This document shows positions 32,233 through 42,690 of a stretch of DNA of 64,000 nucleotides, piece after piece. The stretch is taken from contig NC_135251.1 of assembly GCF_964204865.1 (NCBI RefSeq), forward strand, positions 20,274,001 to 20,338,000, read 5' to 3'. Numbering within the stretch: position 1 is the stretch's first letter; every line of letters starts with the position of its first letter. Position numbers and translations under genes: made by a program. The notes beneath the pieces are model-generated. The model was given only the letters and a program-made list of their open reading frames with translations, was not told the origin of the DNA and made no database searches. This DNA comes from Styela clava. Taxonomy: Eukaryota; Chordata; Ascidiacea; Stolidobranchia; Styelidae.

Positions 32233-32820
32233 TCAGTTTTTGGCATCTCTAAAATGCGATTTTTTGTGCAAGTTCATACTTTTATCATAGAGAAGAAATA
32301 AATGATTGTGTACTGCAAAATAATTAATCTGCTGAGACGGGAAACAGTTTGCTTTCAGTATGCAATAATGTTTGAAGCGAAGATAATATACTTCTTTAAG
32401 CCACATGGAAGCAAAGTAGCTGTATGGCTTGCCCAGCTTATACCCATCCAAAATCTTCTCCATCACTTCAGCTTCACCTTTACTCAAATACAGAGCAATG
32501 TCTGTAATGTGGAGGTTAGGCCAAAGAGCTACTCCATTTTTTTCCGCAATCCAGGGCAATGGATCAGATTCAGACGAATTAGGATCGGGTAACTTGATTC
32601 CATCTGGAGCAAGTAGGATATTTTGATATTCCTGCACCACAGAAGCTGAAAGCTCCTGCGGTGACTTTTTTATCTCCAGGTTCATTGCCTGTGTTGCATA
32701 TGCAAGGGCAACCAACTCCGCTTTTGATTTTTTTGATGTCGCAAGTCCATATCTTCTCAAAAAAATCTTTAAACTGTCTACATTCCACCGCATTATGTCC
32801 TCCATAGTATATTGTGGCAT
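32233..32820 (-). pseudogene. N-terminal part of the ISL2EU YqaJ-type accessory protein
   Basis: A 195-residue frame resembling the start of the large YqaJ/SWIM proteins of ISL2EU elements. A SAP-like helix pair comes first (SLKIFLRRYGLATSKKSKAE, then LVALAYA), followed by LPDP, WIAEKNGVALWPNL, ITDIALYL and GYKLGKPYSYFASMWLKEVY. The last recognisable stretch is the C-x-PSQ-x-IN segment (NCFPSQQIN). The full proteins go on to a SWIM-type zinc finger and a YqaJ exonuclease domain. Here the frame ends after KKSHFRDAKN, so both are missing. A GTATGA at the divergence point could be a splice donor, but I found no downstream exon. The partner nuclease is therefore probably non-functional in this copy. 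Confidence 0.75.
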
Positions 32821-32889
32821 TGTTGGATGAAGATTTTAGAATATATGTGTTAATTGTAAATAATCTGATAACAACTACAGGAAGATTGG

Positions 32890-33090
32890 CGAGGTGAAGC
32901 TTTTAGTCCTCGCTGCCGTAAGGTGGTTCACTAACAGCTGGTCGGTTACGGCTTGCTCCACCATCAAGTCCATGCTTCCGAAAACAAATAACTGGTTAAC
33001 CAATACCAGACCTGGGCTGGTAACCGGACGAGAGGCCGTTGTTCGCCATATGATTAAGCCTCTCCCCCGGGATAAATATGTAAATCCTAT
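32890..33090 (+). repeat. Dispersed repeat family Y, fullest copy (+)
   Basis: The order of blocks is CTCGCTGCCGTAAGGTGGTT, GTCGGTTACGGCTT, CACCATCAAGTCCATGCTTC, GAAAACAAATAACTGG, GAGAGGCCGTTGTTCGCCAT and GGGATAAATATGTAAATCCT. Related copies are at 16915-17000 and 51070-51222 (+), and at 33236-33420 and 38170-38405 (-). At about 200 bases, without coding capacity and with a conserved 3' tail, it behaves like a SINE. I could not prove RNA polymerase III boxes. Confidence 0.65.
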
Positions 33091-33235
33091 TGCAGTATTG
33101 TATTCGCTGGACGAAAAGGAAGTTGCAGTAGCCTATACCGTTACTGAAAATATTAGGATCAGTTATGCATTTGTCTGTTAACTGAATAAAGATTAACTAC
33201 CACTACCGATTTGTTCAAAAGGAATTATTTTAAAT

Positions 33236-33420
33236 AGGATTTACATATATATCCCGAGGAGAAGAATATAAGACGGCCTAACTATAAGGCGAAACACGTC
33301 GTCTCATCTCGTCCATGTCGGTTACCGGTATGAGGCTGGTTAGTTAATTTTCTCCAAAGCATGGACTTGATGATGGAATAAGCCTTAACCGCTCAGCCGT
33401 CACTGCGTTACGGTATGTGA
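33236..33420 (-). repeat. Dispersed repeat family Y (-), inverted to the previous copy
   Basis: Begins AGGATTTACATATATATCCC, the reverse complement of the family tail, and runs through AAGCATGGACTTGATGATGG to AACCGCTCAGCCGTCACTGC. With the copy at 32890-33090 it forms an inverted pair about 145 bases apart. Confidence 0.6.
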
Positions 33421-33706
33421 ACCCCCCCCAACGATGGCGATGAGTCCAACCCGAATCGTACCGGTATTCCTACTTCAGTACCGGTACGGTACTGTCCTAA
33501 CGCTTCTGAAACAAATGTTCTAAATCAAGTTTTTTTGGCCTGTCGGTATGGTACCGGTGGTTAAAATACGGTAACCTGTTAGCTTGTCTTCGGTATATGG
33601 TATCCAGCTGTACAGGTATAGATGCGTTAAACCTTCAACGCTTCCAGTATCCACGGTTACATTACCGCCTCCGTTGACGCGCATATTTGACGTACTGAAG
33701 CAATGT

Positions 33707-34011
33707 TGGCCGAATGTCATGGTAAAGCGAGAGTGACGTCAGTGGAAACACCACGCCCATTAAAATTTCGATGAACGATTATAAAAAATCTCGACCGTGT
33801 TTATAGTGATAAAAGTATCGAAAACTATCTGAAAAATATTTTATCTTCGAAACTGCCCACGTCCATACTAAGATATTGCTAGAAAATCCCAAAAAATGCA
33901 AATTTCTGCTCTGGTGATCACATTTCCCATAAGAGCTAATGTTAAAAAAAAAATTTTTACGTCACTTTTTTTTTTGCGCGTAGGATGGATTTTAAATGAA
34001 TAAGGTCTATT
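33707..34011 (-). repeat. ISL2EU right terminal inverted repeat
   Basis: Reverse-complement partner of 28480-28784, ending GAATAAGGTCTATT. It carries the same TGACGTCA site (near 33735). Confidence 0.9.
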
Positions 34012-35218
34012 ACAAAAATGTTTTACAGTTGTTTTATTCTTGATGAGAGTTCTGAGTCCGCATTCCATCCACAAGTACTTTAAAATCCTTTTCCTTAGAT
34101 CACAAACAGATGAATATGCAATTTTGAACTCTGGGTGAAGCTGTTCGTGGTGTCATTGTAAATTTGCTCGCCTCAGCACGACAACTGTTCTTTGACAAAT
34201 AAGACACGTGGGTTTCCCATTTATCTCTGCAAAAGCAAATTCATTATTCCACGCAGGGTTAGGAACCCGGTTTTCGTCGTTTACTTCCCACCTCTTTGTC
34301 GCCATGACTTATTCCCTCCAAGCTGGACGCAGTGCAATACCGTTGTGAAGCGCATTTCCGAAGGTAGATAGAGGGTGCGAAGAGCGAGCTAAGTAACTCA
34401 ATTTTTACGTCAACAATACGTAAATCATCTATTTGCTGTGATGACACAATCCTTAGTCTTATTATGCGCTGCCAGGGACGAGAAAAAGAATAACGAATTG
34501 AAAAATCGTTTATATTCGTTGCGCCTCGGATATTATGATATATGTTTGGGTTCATCAAAGATCTTTGGGGGGCCGCAAAATATGCATCGGCGTGCCGCAT
34601 GCGGCCCGCGGGTTGAAAACCCCTGCTGTAAATTAAACTAAATGGTGCTAAATTAAATGCTTTTCAGGTTCAATATAATAACAATTCTAAAACTCCCACA
34701 TTTTGGTCTTTGTAGGGAATAGGATTTGTTTGAAAACGAATCAGAATATTTTGTTCTGTTGCAGAAGATTGTTGCCATTCATTTTATTAATTCATGTTCA
34801 CCGGTAATAGACTTCAAGAATGATTTGATTTTCAGCAGTGGAGTGGGTATATATTTTTGCGCTATTGCATTTACTGATTTATCCATGTGATTACATGGAC
34901 ATGGATTCTGAAGTTCTTTTAAGAGAGATATAAATTTTCAATTCAGTAATTAGTTGAAAAGCAAAGACAGAAGAACTGTAAAAGCAAACAGCATGTAAAT
35001 GCCCATATCTGTCAATCAGATTATTTTTATCTGGTAATGCTGTGATTCGTTGATGTCTTTAACAAAATAACCTTAAGTCAGAGTGTGGAGTTACTGAGTC
35101 ATGTATATATATGCAGTATATACATGATTTCTCAATTTTGGCATGGGTGAGTGGATTGGTATGCCAAACTATACCATATACCGTTCCTGTCTTTTATTTG
35201 CATATTTTAAAGGAACAA

Positions 35219-35400
35219 GAGAGCTATGCTCAAATATATGGACACGTAGAGTCACATAATTTTGATGACGTCATAGCGAAAAAAAAAGTAATAGCCTCCT
35301 GGAGAAAATTTTTATCTTTAACCACTAAAAATTTCAAAGCAATTGGTCCAGTATTCGAAGAGAAAAGCGACTTTTTAAAAACGTGACTTTTTAAAAGCGG
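35219..35400 (+). repeat. Dispersed repeat family X, copy 3 (+), shortened
   Basis: AACAAGAGAGCTATGCTCAA through TGATGACGTCATAGCG to AATTTCAAAGCAATTGGTCC and GAGAAAAGCGACTTTTT. Internal sequence between the outer end and the CRE is deleted relative to copy 1, and it stops before the CGATCGTTATGTCC end. Confidence 0.75.
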
Positions 35401-35408
35401 TACTGAGT

Positions 35409-36058
35409 TAGCAGTCAGGCAGCATCTTACCTGTTCACTGTAGGCCATATACGGTAATTGATCACAGAACAGTTGTTCCCTTGCAAATTTTATGTTGTTT
35501 ACACTTTAGGACAGATAATTGATCACAGAACAATTCTTCCCTTTCAAATTTTATGTTGTTTCCAGTAGACTCTCATCAAAATAAACAAATATAGTAGGCT
35601 ACAAGTGCTACAACGCTTGCATTACTGCACTGGTAGGACCGTGAAAGAATAAGTTACGGTAATTTCATTGTGGTAAGACACCGGTACCGGCACCAGTACC
35701 GTACTTACGTACTGAGCTACCAGTACCGGTTAGCAGTCAGCCAGCATCTTACCTGTACACTGTAGGCCATATACGGTAATTGATCACAGAACAGTTGTTC
35801 CCTTGCAAATTTTATGTTGTTTAAACTTTAGGACAGATAATTGATCACAGAACAATTCTTCCCTTTCAAATTGTATGTTGTTTCCAGTAGACTCTCATCA
35901 AAATAAACAAATATAGTAGGCTACAAGTGCTACAACGCTTGCATTACTGCATTACTGCACTGGTAGGACCGTGAAAGAATAAGTTACGGTAATTTCATTG
36001 TGGTAAGACACCGGCACCAGTACCAGTTTCGTACTTACGTACTGAGCTACCAGTACCG
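35409..36058 (+). repeat. Tandem duplication, two units of about 322 bases
   Basis: Unit 1 (35409-35730) and unit 2 (35731-36058) are nearly identical, each starting TAGCAGTCAG and ending near TGAGCTACCAGTACCG. Unit 2 has an extra ATTACTGC repeat and small changes. Each unit itself contains two TGATCACAGAACA..TTCCCTT..CAAATT..ATGTTGTTT sub-repeats about 60 bases apart. Promoter or enhancer roles are not evident. Confidence 0.9.
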
Positions 36059-36339
36059 AACCTGTAGGTCTGATATTCCGTTCCGCATACGATAGGCTAT
36101 AAAACTTGCATTGCAGCATTAGTAATACCGCGGAAGGAATAAGTCAATTTCACTGCGTTACGGTACCTACCGGTATGGCAACTTACCAGTACCGACCTAC
36201 AGTAGCTGTAGTACTGAGCAAGACAATCGATCGCGAAACCGCTTGAAATAAGTGTAAAACAGTGTTCCCATGAGTAAAAATAAATACCACGAAATTTTGT
36301 ATGAAATATCATATCTCATAGGATTCATATAAAATTTAA

Positions 36340-36531
36340 GAATAAACAAAAGTAATAGCCTTCTAGCGAAAAAATTAATCTTTAACCACTGAAAATTTCA
36401 AAGCAATTGGTCCAGTATTCGAAGAGAAAAGCGACTTTTTAAAAACGTGTCAAAGAACAAGAACAAGAACAAGAACAACAACAACAACATAATATTGAAA
36501 CGATCGTTATGTCCACTACGTGTCCAAAAAT
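36340..36531 (+). repeat. Family X 3' half, left arm of an inverted pair
   Basis: AAAAGTAATAGCCTTCTAGC through CAAAGCAATTGGTCCAGTAT to an AACAAG/AACAAC microsatellite and GATCGTTATGTCC. Its reverse complement follows at 36888-37080, separated by about 355 bases. Confidence 0.85.
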
Positions 36532-36887
36532 AAAATCAGCTTAATAGGCCACATGACGGGGCCGTTTATTTTTCAGTTTCGTAGCCCACATGATGGGACT
36601 ACGTGGAAATAATTTTAAAATGTTCCTTAGAAATTTAGTAACAAATAATACCTTGTTTTATTTCCCAAAGTTGCACGTTTTACAAAAAAAAACGCTTTTA
36701 CTACAAGAAATATGTGTTACCCTCTGTCCTATATTTTCTGCTTTTCCGACAACATTGGCCAATGAACGCAGACTTCTGCATAACGTAACAATTAAATTTA
36801 ATCAGCTGTAGGCGGGCGGATGAATCTCAGTTTGTACTGCTCGATCTTGCGTTGAGTGGGGTAGACTTTCCACCGTTTTTTTTAGTT

Positions 36888-37292
36888 ATTGGACACGTAG
36901 TGGACATAACGATCGTTTCAATATTATGTTGTTGTTCTTGTTCTTTGACACGTTTTTAAAAAGTCGCTTTTCTCTTCGAATACTGGACCAATTGCTTTGA
37001 AATTTTCAGTGGTTAAAGATTAATTTTTTCGCTAGAAGGCTATTACTTTTATTTATTTCAAAATTTTGCGTGAATTCTATGAAATTTGATATTTCGTCTA
37101 AAATTTTGCTGTATTATTTTTTATCCATGGGAACACGGATTTTAGTCAGTGTCATGACTGGCTGTACGTTTTGATTCTGCAAAATTCTTGCTACTGGAAA
37201 TTTTTTGAGGGTACCGGTAGCGTCAAAGGTACCGGTAAGGACTGATTCGCTCTGGTCTAACGTGTCCATATATTTGTGCGTAGCTCTCTTGT
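36888..37292 (-). repeat. Family X, right arm of the inverted pair
   Basis: Reverse complement of the family, from TTGGACACGTAGTGGACATA to GCGTAGCTCTCTTGTTATC, so it includes both the inner half and the outer end. With the 36340-36531 arm the DNA could fold into a long hairpin. Confidence 0.85.
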
Positions 37293-38169
37293 TATCAGTT
37301 AAATTATGCTGAGACGATGTTGAAAAGTATAAGTAAGCTATTAAACACGTGTAGATCCTTACCATGGATAGCAATTTTATTTTGAGCACTAGCTCATATA
37401 ACGTTGTTAAATAGGTATGGTGCGGTAACTACAACCCACTAGCTCATATATATAGCTCGTTCGCCCAGACAGAAATACAAGCATGGTTGTAAATAAATCA
37501 TGCCTCGTTTTCGTGGGTTTGCATGTTATTTGTAAGTGTTTTTTTAAGTTTGTAAGTGCCACGTAACAGTGCAAAACACTAGCAAAATAAGCATCCAATA
37601 GTAAAGTATGGGGGAAATTTTTCCGGGGTCAGGGGTCGGAGAAACGTGTCAGGACGAAAATATCGCGATAACGGGAAAAACCTAGAAAAAGGTTTATAGG
37701 AAACGCTGTAACCAGCGCCTGTGACCATTTATCCATACTCACACAAGTGGAGAAACACGTCACGACAATCTTACGGAAAAGAATAAATTCATAAACAGCA
37801 TACATGAACACGAAAAAATAAAATTCACGGACGAAGCTTACTTGTAAAGTTGTAAATAATTTTGGTGAGCAAAAGTGAAAATAAATTATGTGACAGTGCT
37901 TGTTCCGTAATGCGAACCCCAATAATAACATCTAAGCGACAGCACGCACCGTCAATTCGACAAACTTCCTGGGGAAACCGCCGAAATTTCACTGATACTT
38001 GCTCTCTGTTTTCGATCAAAATATTCAAAACTACAACTGCAACTACTTGGGTGGCGTAAAACGGCGAATGATGAAGAATAATTTTTTTTCTCAAAGTGAA
38101 AGAAACTCTAAATAGCAGGAGGCGTAAAAAGACGAGTTACAAATTTTTTTTTTTTTCAAATCTAGAATA

Positions 38170-38405
38170 TAGGATAAGAACCCGATAAGACGGCTTAATC
38201 ATATGAAGAACCATGACCTCTCCTCCGGTTACCAGTTGATGTCCGGTATGGGGCGACTCAGCCAAATATATAAATATATATATATATATATATTTACTTG
38301 ATGGTGGGGGAAGCCGTAACGCGTAACCGAACAGCGATTACGTGGACCACCTCACGGCAGCGAGGCGTCCGGCAAACCTTTCGTACATATTTATCCCCCA
38401 CAAGG
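38170..38405 (-). repeat. Dispersed repeat family Y (-)
   Basis: On the minus strand it carries CGCTGCCGTGAGGTGGTCCA, GTTCGGTTACG, CACCATCAAG, GGTAACCGGAGGAGAGG and TATGATTAAGCCGTC. An AT microsatellite has grown in the middle, and the tail is rearranged compared with the 32890 copy. Confidence 0.6.
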
Positions 38406-38552
38406 TGCGAGCCTGCCGAGAAATATTCTTGGTCTTAATAAATACTACAAACTGTATTTTTTGTGTGTGTTTTCAAAAAAATTCAAGCCCTGCATATACG
38501 GGGTATTCCATCAATTAACCGCAATTGTATAGGTCATAATTTTTTTCCGATT

Positions 38553-38690
38553 ACGAGTTCGAAACTGTCTGTGTTGGCAAGTGAATATAGCCCCGGCCCA
38601 TAAATTTTAGCCCCTTTATATTAGATGTAAAATAGGCAAACAAAATTAGTTACCTCCATATGGTTACATATACTTTTGTAGCGCCGAAAT
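38553..38690 (+). repeat. Dispersed repeat family Z, copy 2
   Basis: CTGTCTGTGTTGGCAAGTGA to GGCAAACAAAATTAGTTACC and TCCATATGGTTACATA; matches 16197-16325 (-) and 56368-56505 (+). Confidence 0.6.
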
Positions 38691-39301
38691 TTCAAATATT
38701 GCTGAGCCTCAAACGACATGTGTCTCGTCCGCGCCGCTCGACTTTTTTTGTTTCAGATATACGACATGCTAGTATGCCTAATATATATTTGATTATTTGA
38801 AATCGGGTAAGTATCAATTTCGTTAACTTTCACACAAGAAAAAATTCGAATATTTGTTCCCAAAATTCCAGCCCTATTTCGACAAAGACCTAATTAACAT
38901 TATTCAATCAAAATCAGCTGGATGGGTTGTATTGCGTCATACAGTGTTTTTGGGTACACAATTCCGTATATTATAGAGTAAATATTTTTTGCAGAATCAG
39001 GTACTTCACTATCAAATATAGATTTTTATGGCTTCCAAAGTTGCAGACATAAACTTTAACGCCTTTCATTTCCTAAAGGCTAGTTGAACTCGGTAAAAGT
39101 GACAACATTCAACTCAACTATCTGAAATAAAAGATAGTAAAGTGTGATAAAAAAAATACCAGAAAATGAAGAATGAGGACTAGTCGCTTCCGACAATGTA
39201 ATTTACGAATGGGTGACAGCATAATACCAACGGTTTAATGAAAGGAATTCATTGTGAAGATTTAGCTTTGCACTGTAGCATTATCCAAGCAATATTTAGA
39301 G

Positions 39302-39600
39302 CAGGGGTCGGCAACCTTTTGTCGCTCGCGGGCCAAAATTAAGGTTTGCAAGTCATTGGCGGGCAGCACATATTTTTAGAAACTTGAAAACTCAACTGAT
39401 GATACTTTTTATAATACAAATCAAGCAGTGATACATCTCTCGAATAGAATATAAATTTATTTCCTCATTGCATTGCATCTCAAAAAATTCCATTTCAATA
39501 TTATGGCACCATGAACTTTTCTGCGTTTTGTTGCCATTTGTCTAATTATAATTAAGTTAAAGGCACATTAAACGAGTAATTGCGAATTATATGTATGTTA
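39302..39600 (+). mobile_element. hAT element, left end only
   Basis: CAGGGGTCGGCAACCTTTTG followed by GCGGGCCAAAATTAAGG is a classical Charlie-like hAT terminus. No right end or repeat of the preceding octamer ATTTAGAG was found downstream, so it is probably truncated. The end coordinate is arbitrary. Confidence 0.55.
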
Positions 39601-41401
39601 GGTTATAATATAATTTAGTCTACACGTGTAGACGTGGCCTCTATCTCATTGTTACAAAATACAGGTTGACGAAAGTCTAGCGTAGAAAAATACGTGAGCA
39701 ATGGATTGTTTGTAAAAACTAAGTGAAATGGCTTTTCATATAAACCTCCTAAAGTCGAAGACAACAGTTACAATGCATATGAGTATTCGTCAGGATAAAA
39801 AGCAAAATATGTGATCAACCTACCGCTAGATGAGGGCAGTGACGCAGCACAATCCTTGGGTTTGTAAATGGATGGCCATTGTTGTTCCGCGAAAACGAGT
39901 CGAACGCGCCAGAGGGTTTCGGATATTTGTGTTTGTAATGTCGTAACTGTTCGATAAGAAAATCGCATTTAAAACTAGATAGACGAGATGGTTCACAGTG
40001 CAACAGATATCGTTGCTTATTGTCACTGTAATGGTTGAATAAACATATAATTTATTATCGTCGTTGTGATAGAATGGATATAATACAGAGCGTAGTCAAA
40101 GTGATAATGAATGAGCACAAGTGATATGACGGATATGTTAAAAATCTTTTTTAAAATGATTTTCTGATGCCTATGAAATATCCAAGTCAAAAGGTGATAT
40201 TTTGTTGTACAGGGTATATTGGTGAGCACTCCGTTTGACAAAATGAATATGATGATGCTGTTCAGATACCTTTTATCTGGACAAGAGAACTCAATTTTTT
40301 CAAATATGAGCCTTGCTAACTTAAGATGGGTGGAGACAGGTAGTATAAAAATGACACCTGGAAAAAGGTTTTATTGGGTTACATGCTTGACTTAGCATTC
40401 CAATTCAAGAGCCTACAATTATATCATAGCCTACTGATTGAAGAGGTTCAATCTTGATGAACGAGCTGTTGCTCGCTCGACCTTAGAGGGCATTGAAATT
40501 TGTAACGCCCCAATGACTTCTATTATATTGCCTATATTACCACTAGCCTATTTCGCTCGAAATTTATTTATCTGTACCGCATAAATTGTACATCCTCAGA
40601 TTTGTCCTCGTTTTCGTTATAGTTGTTTTGCCTGAAACTTGGATAATATTTTATATCGAATAAATATAGGAAAATTGAGAATTCTTCCGAGGTCGTAGTC
40701 AACGACTTATCATCCTCGTCTAGCATATATGTAAGGCATTTTTTGTAGTAAAGTGACAGAATTTCTCAGTAGTGCTCTGCCGCTCTTACAGAGTCACACT
40801 TCCCGTGCTGCTATAGCCAGTTGCGAGAAAAAATATGAATCTCACTAAATGGTCGTGATTGAGGAGCCACGCCCCCAGGCCCCAGTTCAGACAAAGTATT
40901 TTATACCAAAGTTTAAATGTACCTTAATCTCAATTGCTGGGAACCTTGTCTACTGACGCCAGTTGGGTCGTCGTATGCCTTCAGAGCGACGTGTCAACAA
41001 TTGGGCGCACGAAGGGTTCCTCGTAGATACAGATATCTGAGTATCATATACCAAACGCTAGTTCTAATTCATCATTGGAGCCCAGGTTCCCCAACAATGT
41101 CTGTGTATTCCTGAGTTTGAAGGGTTGGATCACTGCAGACGGTCAACTTTCTATGGTTCCTTATTTATAACAACCAAAGTCAGCACAACGAAATGGGAAG
41201 CTTTGGAAATCTGGTGTCGATCGACCCACATTTGCAAAAGGCATCTTCTGGGACCATTAAATCTGATCCTGTAAAGCCCATATGTTTATGAAAGTGTTTT
41301 AATAAGTTATATTTAATTGATAATAATTTTATGCATTCTGGATTGTGATCATTAAAATCGTTTGTCATATTTTAGTGTGATTGTTGGATTAATTAAATAA
41401 A

Positions 41402-42209
41402 ATGCAATTTTGGAAAGAGGATGGTATATCTGAAATATATTCAAGGGGCATGTTGAAATATCCCCATTCTGTTGCTGAGTTTATCCTCGGACGTCTTCGA
41501 AACGCTAACCCAAACAGAAAATATAAGAAATTTGATCTAATTTTGGACGCTGGGTGTGGAGGCGGTGGGATTCGACGTTAGTCAGAAACAGATAGAGGAA
41601 GCCCGAAAACTTAACATTTCAGATAACGTTTCTTTTTTCATAGCGAGCGAAGAAAAATTTCCAGCAAAAAATAAGTCAGTTGATTTGATAATATGTGCTT
41701 CATCCGCTCATTATATGAATATAAAGCATTTTGTTTCTGAAAGCAAAAGGGTTCTCAAAGATGGAGGTTTGGTCGTTTTGTATGCTCACGGCTTCTCAAA
41801 TTTGACCGTGGAAAGAATAGAAAAGTCCGGCGATTTTACCAGTGTTCCTGGATATAAAATCATGATGAATGATTTCATACAACCCACTCATCAGCATTTA
41901 TTGGACAATGGTCATCCGGCGGGAGACTGGATAAAACGATATAACGGCATTTACAGTCAGATACAGGGTATGGAAAAGGATAGATACGATAGCATGACAC
42001 TTGATTATCCGCTAACTTTAGAAGAATTGAAGGATTACTTTTTGTCGAGTCCGGCTTACAAAAATTTTCATGATACTTTTAGAAAAGAAAACGCTCCGAT
42101 GAACGTAATGGGGGACAGGCTTAAAGCTTTGGCTAATTCAAATGAATGCGAGGACAAAGATTTAAAAGTTTGTCTAAAACTTTCACTGTTTTTTGTGTTC
42201 TTTTTTTAA
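41402..42209 (+). pseudogene. Class I SAM-dependent methyltransferase, broken at motif I
   Basis: An intronless Methyltransf_11-type coding region. The N-terminal part (ATG at 41402) reads MQFWKEDGISEIYSRGMLKY through FDLILDAGCGGG, the SAM-binding motif I, then stops at 41573. The rest continues in the +1 frame from about 41558 (VGFDVSQKQIEEARKL, the acidic post-I strand) through DLIICASSAHYM, SESKRVLKDGGLVVLYAHG and a C-terminal region to the stop at 42209. About 15 residues normally between motif I and the VGFDVS strand are absent, together with a frame change. This looks like a small deletion and there is no GT-AG intron to explain it. Total length, about 265 codons, is normal for such enzymes. 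Lack of introns suggests a retrocopy. An assembly error is the alternative. Substrate unknown. Confidence 0.75.
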
Positions 42210-42464
42210 CTTTTACTATGAATTACAAATGATAGTCAGGTAGCATGGTTGTATCTAAATCACCTTCTTGATGAACAATATAGTAGTTTTATGCTGGTAG
42301 ATGTGGATTATTTATATACAATATGATATTGTTACAATACGGGTTATGTTATTATATATATATATGTCTTTTTTTACGTGATGATATTTCGAGTAATTTA
42401 TATACGGATATAACTAAATATGTTCACTTTGGGCCGTCATTGCAATGAGTTACTGTTTGAGCAT

Positions 42465-42554
42465 GAACAAACACAATATATACGTAAGTTATGTACGTAT
42501 CCCGTAGAAGAACAAACACAATATATACGTAAGTTATGTACGTATCTCGTAGAA
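42465..42554 (+). repeat. Tandem repeat, two 45-bp units
   Basis: GAACAAACACAATATATACG followed by TAAGTTATGTACGTATC(C/T)CGTAGAA occurs twice back to back with one base changed, so the duplication is recent. Confidence 0.95.
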
Positions 42555-42690
42555 ACAATATATATCTGGACCTGGTGATGCACCCAGTGAAAGATGTGTG
42601 TTTTCATATTTCCCTGAATTCACCAAAATGTTTTTCTTACTAGCATAGTCAAAATCGCCTTGTTAATATCACATAAATAAATCTGTAAAG

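Larger units (their letters stand above)
28480..34011 (+). mobile_element. ISL2EU-type DNA transposon (Harbinger-related), 5532 bp
   Basis: Terminal inverted repeats of 305 bases each (28480-28784 and 33707-34011) start AATAGACCTTATTCATTT. Inside are a THAP plus DDE_4 transposase (+) and, in the opposite orientation, the N-terminal part of a YqaJ-type protein (-). That gene pair is the hallmark of ISL2EU elements. Later insertions occupy the interior: a mariner-like MITE and two family Y copies. Each inverted repeat contains TGACGTCA. Subterminal regions are rich in TACCGGTAC words. A clear target duplication could not be settled by eye. Confidence 0.88.
28268..34625. mobile_element. hAT shell interrupted by the ISL2EU element
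   Basis: Left end CAGAGGTTCTCAACTTCC. The right end read on the other strand is CAGGGGTTTTCAACCCGCGG. The bases outside are CTTTAGAT (28260-28267) and CTGTAAAT (34626-34633), six of eight identical, as expected for an old 8-bp duplication. GGCCGC-type motifs follow both ends. Minus the 5532-bp insert at 28480-34011, the shell is only about 826 bases, non-autonomous. Confidence 0.6.
37293..41401. other. No supported gene; repeat copies
   Basis: Family Y (38170-38405), family Z (38553-38690) and a hAT left end (39302) lie here, as does an (AT)n run near 38271-38293. Open frames of 60-100 codons occur on both strands with no recognisable domains. Confidence 0.5.

Noticed and set aside
32233..32820. 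Calling this a complete small gene of the host
   Set aside because: Its motifs follow the N-terminus of ISL2EU YqaJ-type proteins and it lies within that element's inverted repeats, so it is a truncated transposon gene.
28478..34013. A 2-bp target duplication for the ISL2EU element
   Set aside because: Bases next to the ends (TTC left, ACA right) do not give a clear duplication, and a 2-bp match would not be meaningful by eye.
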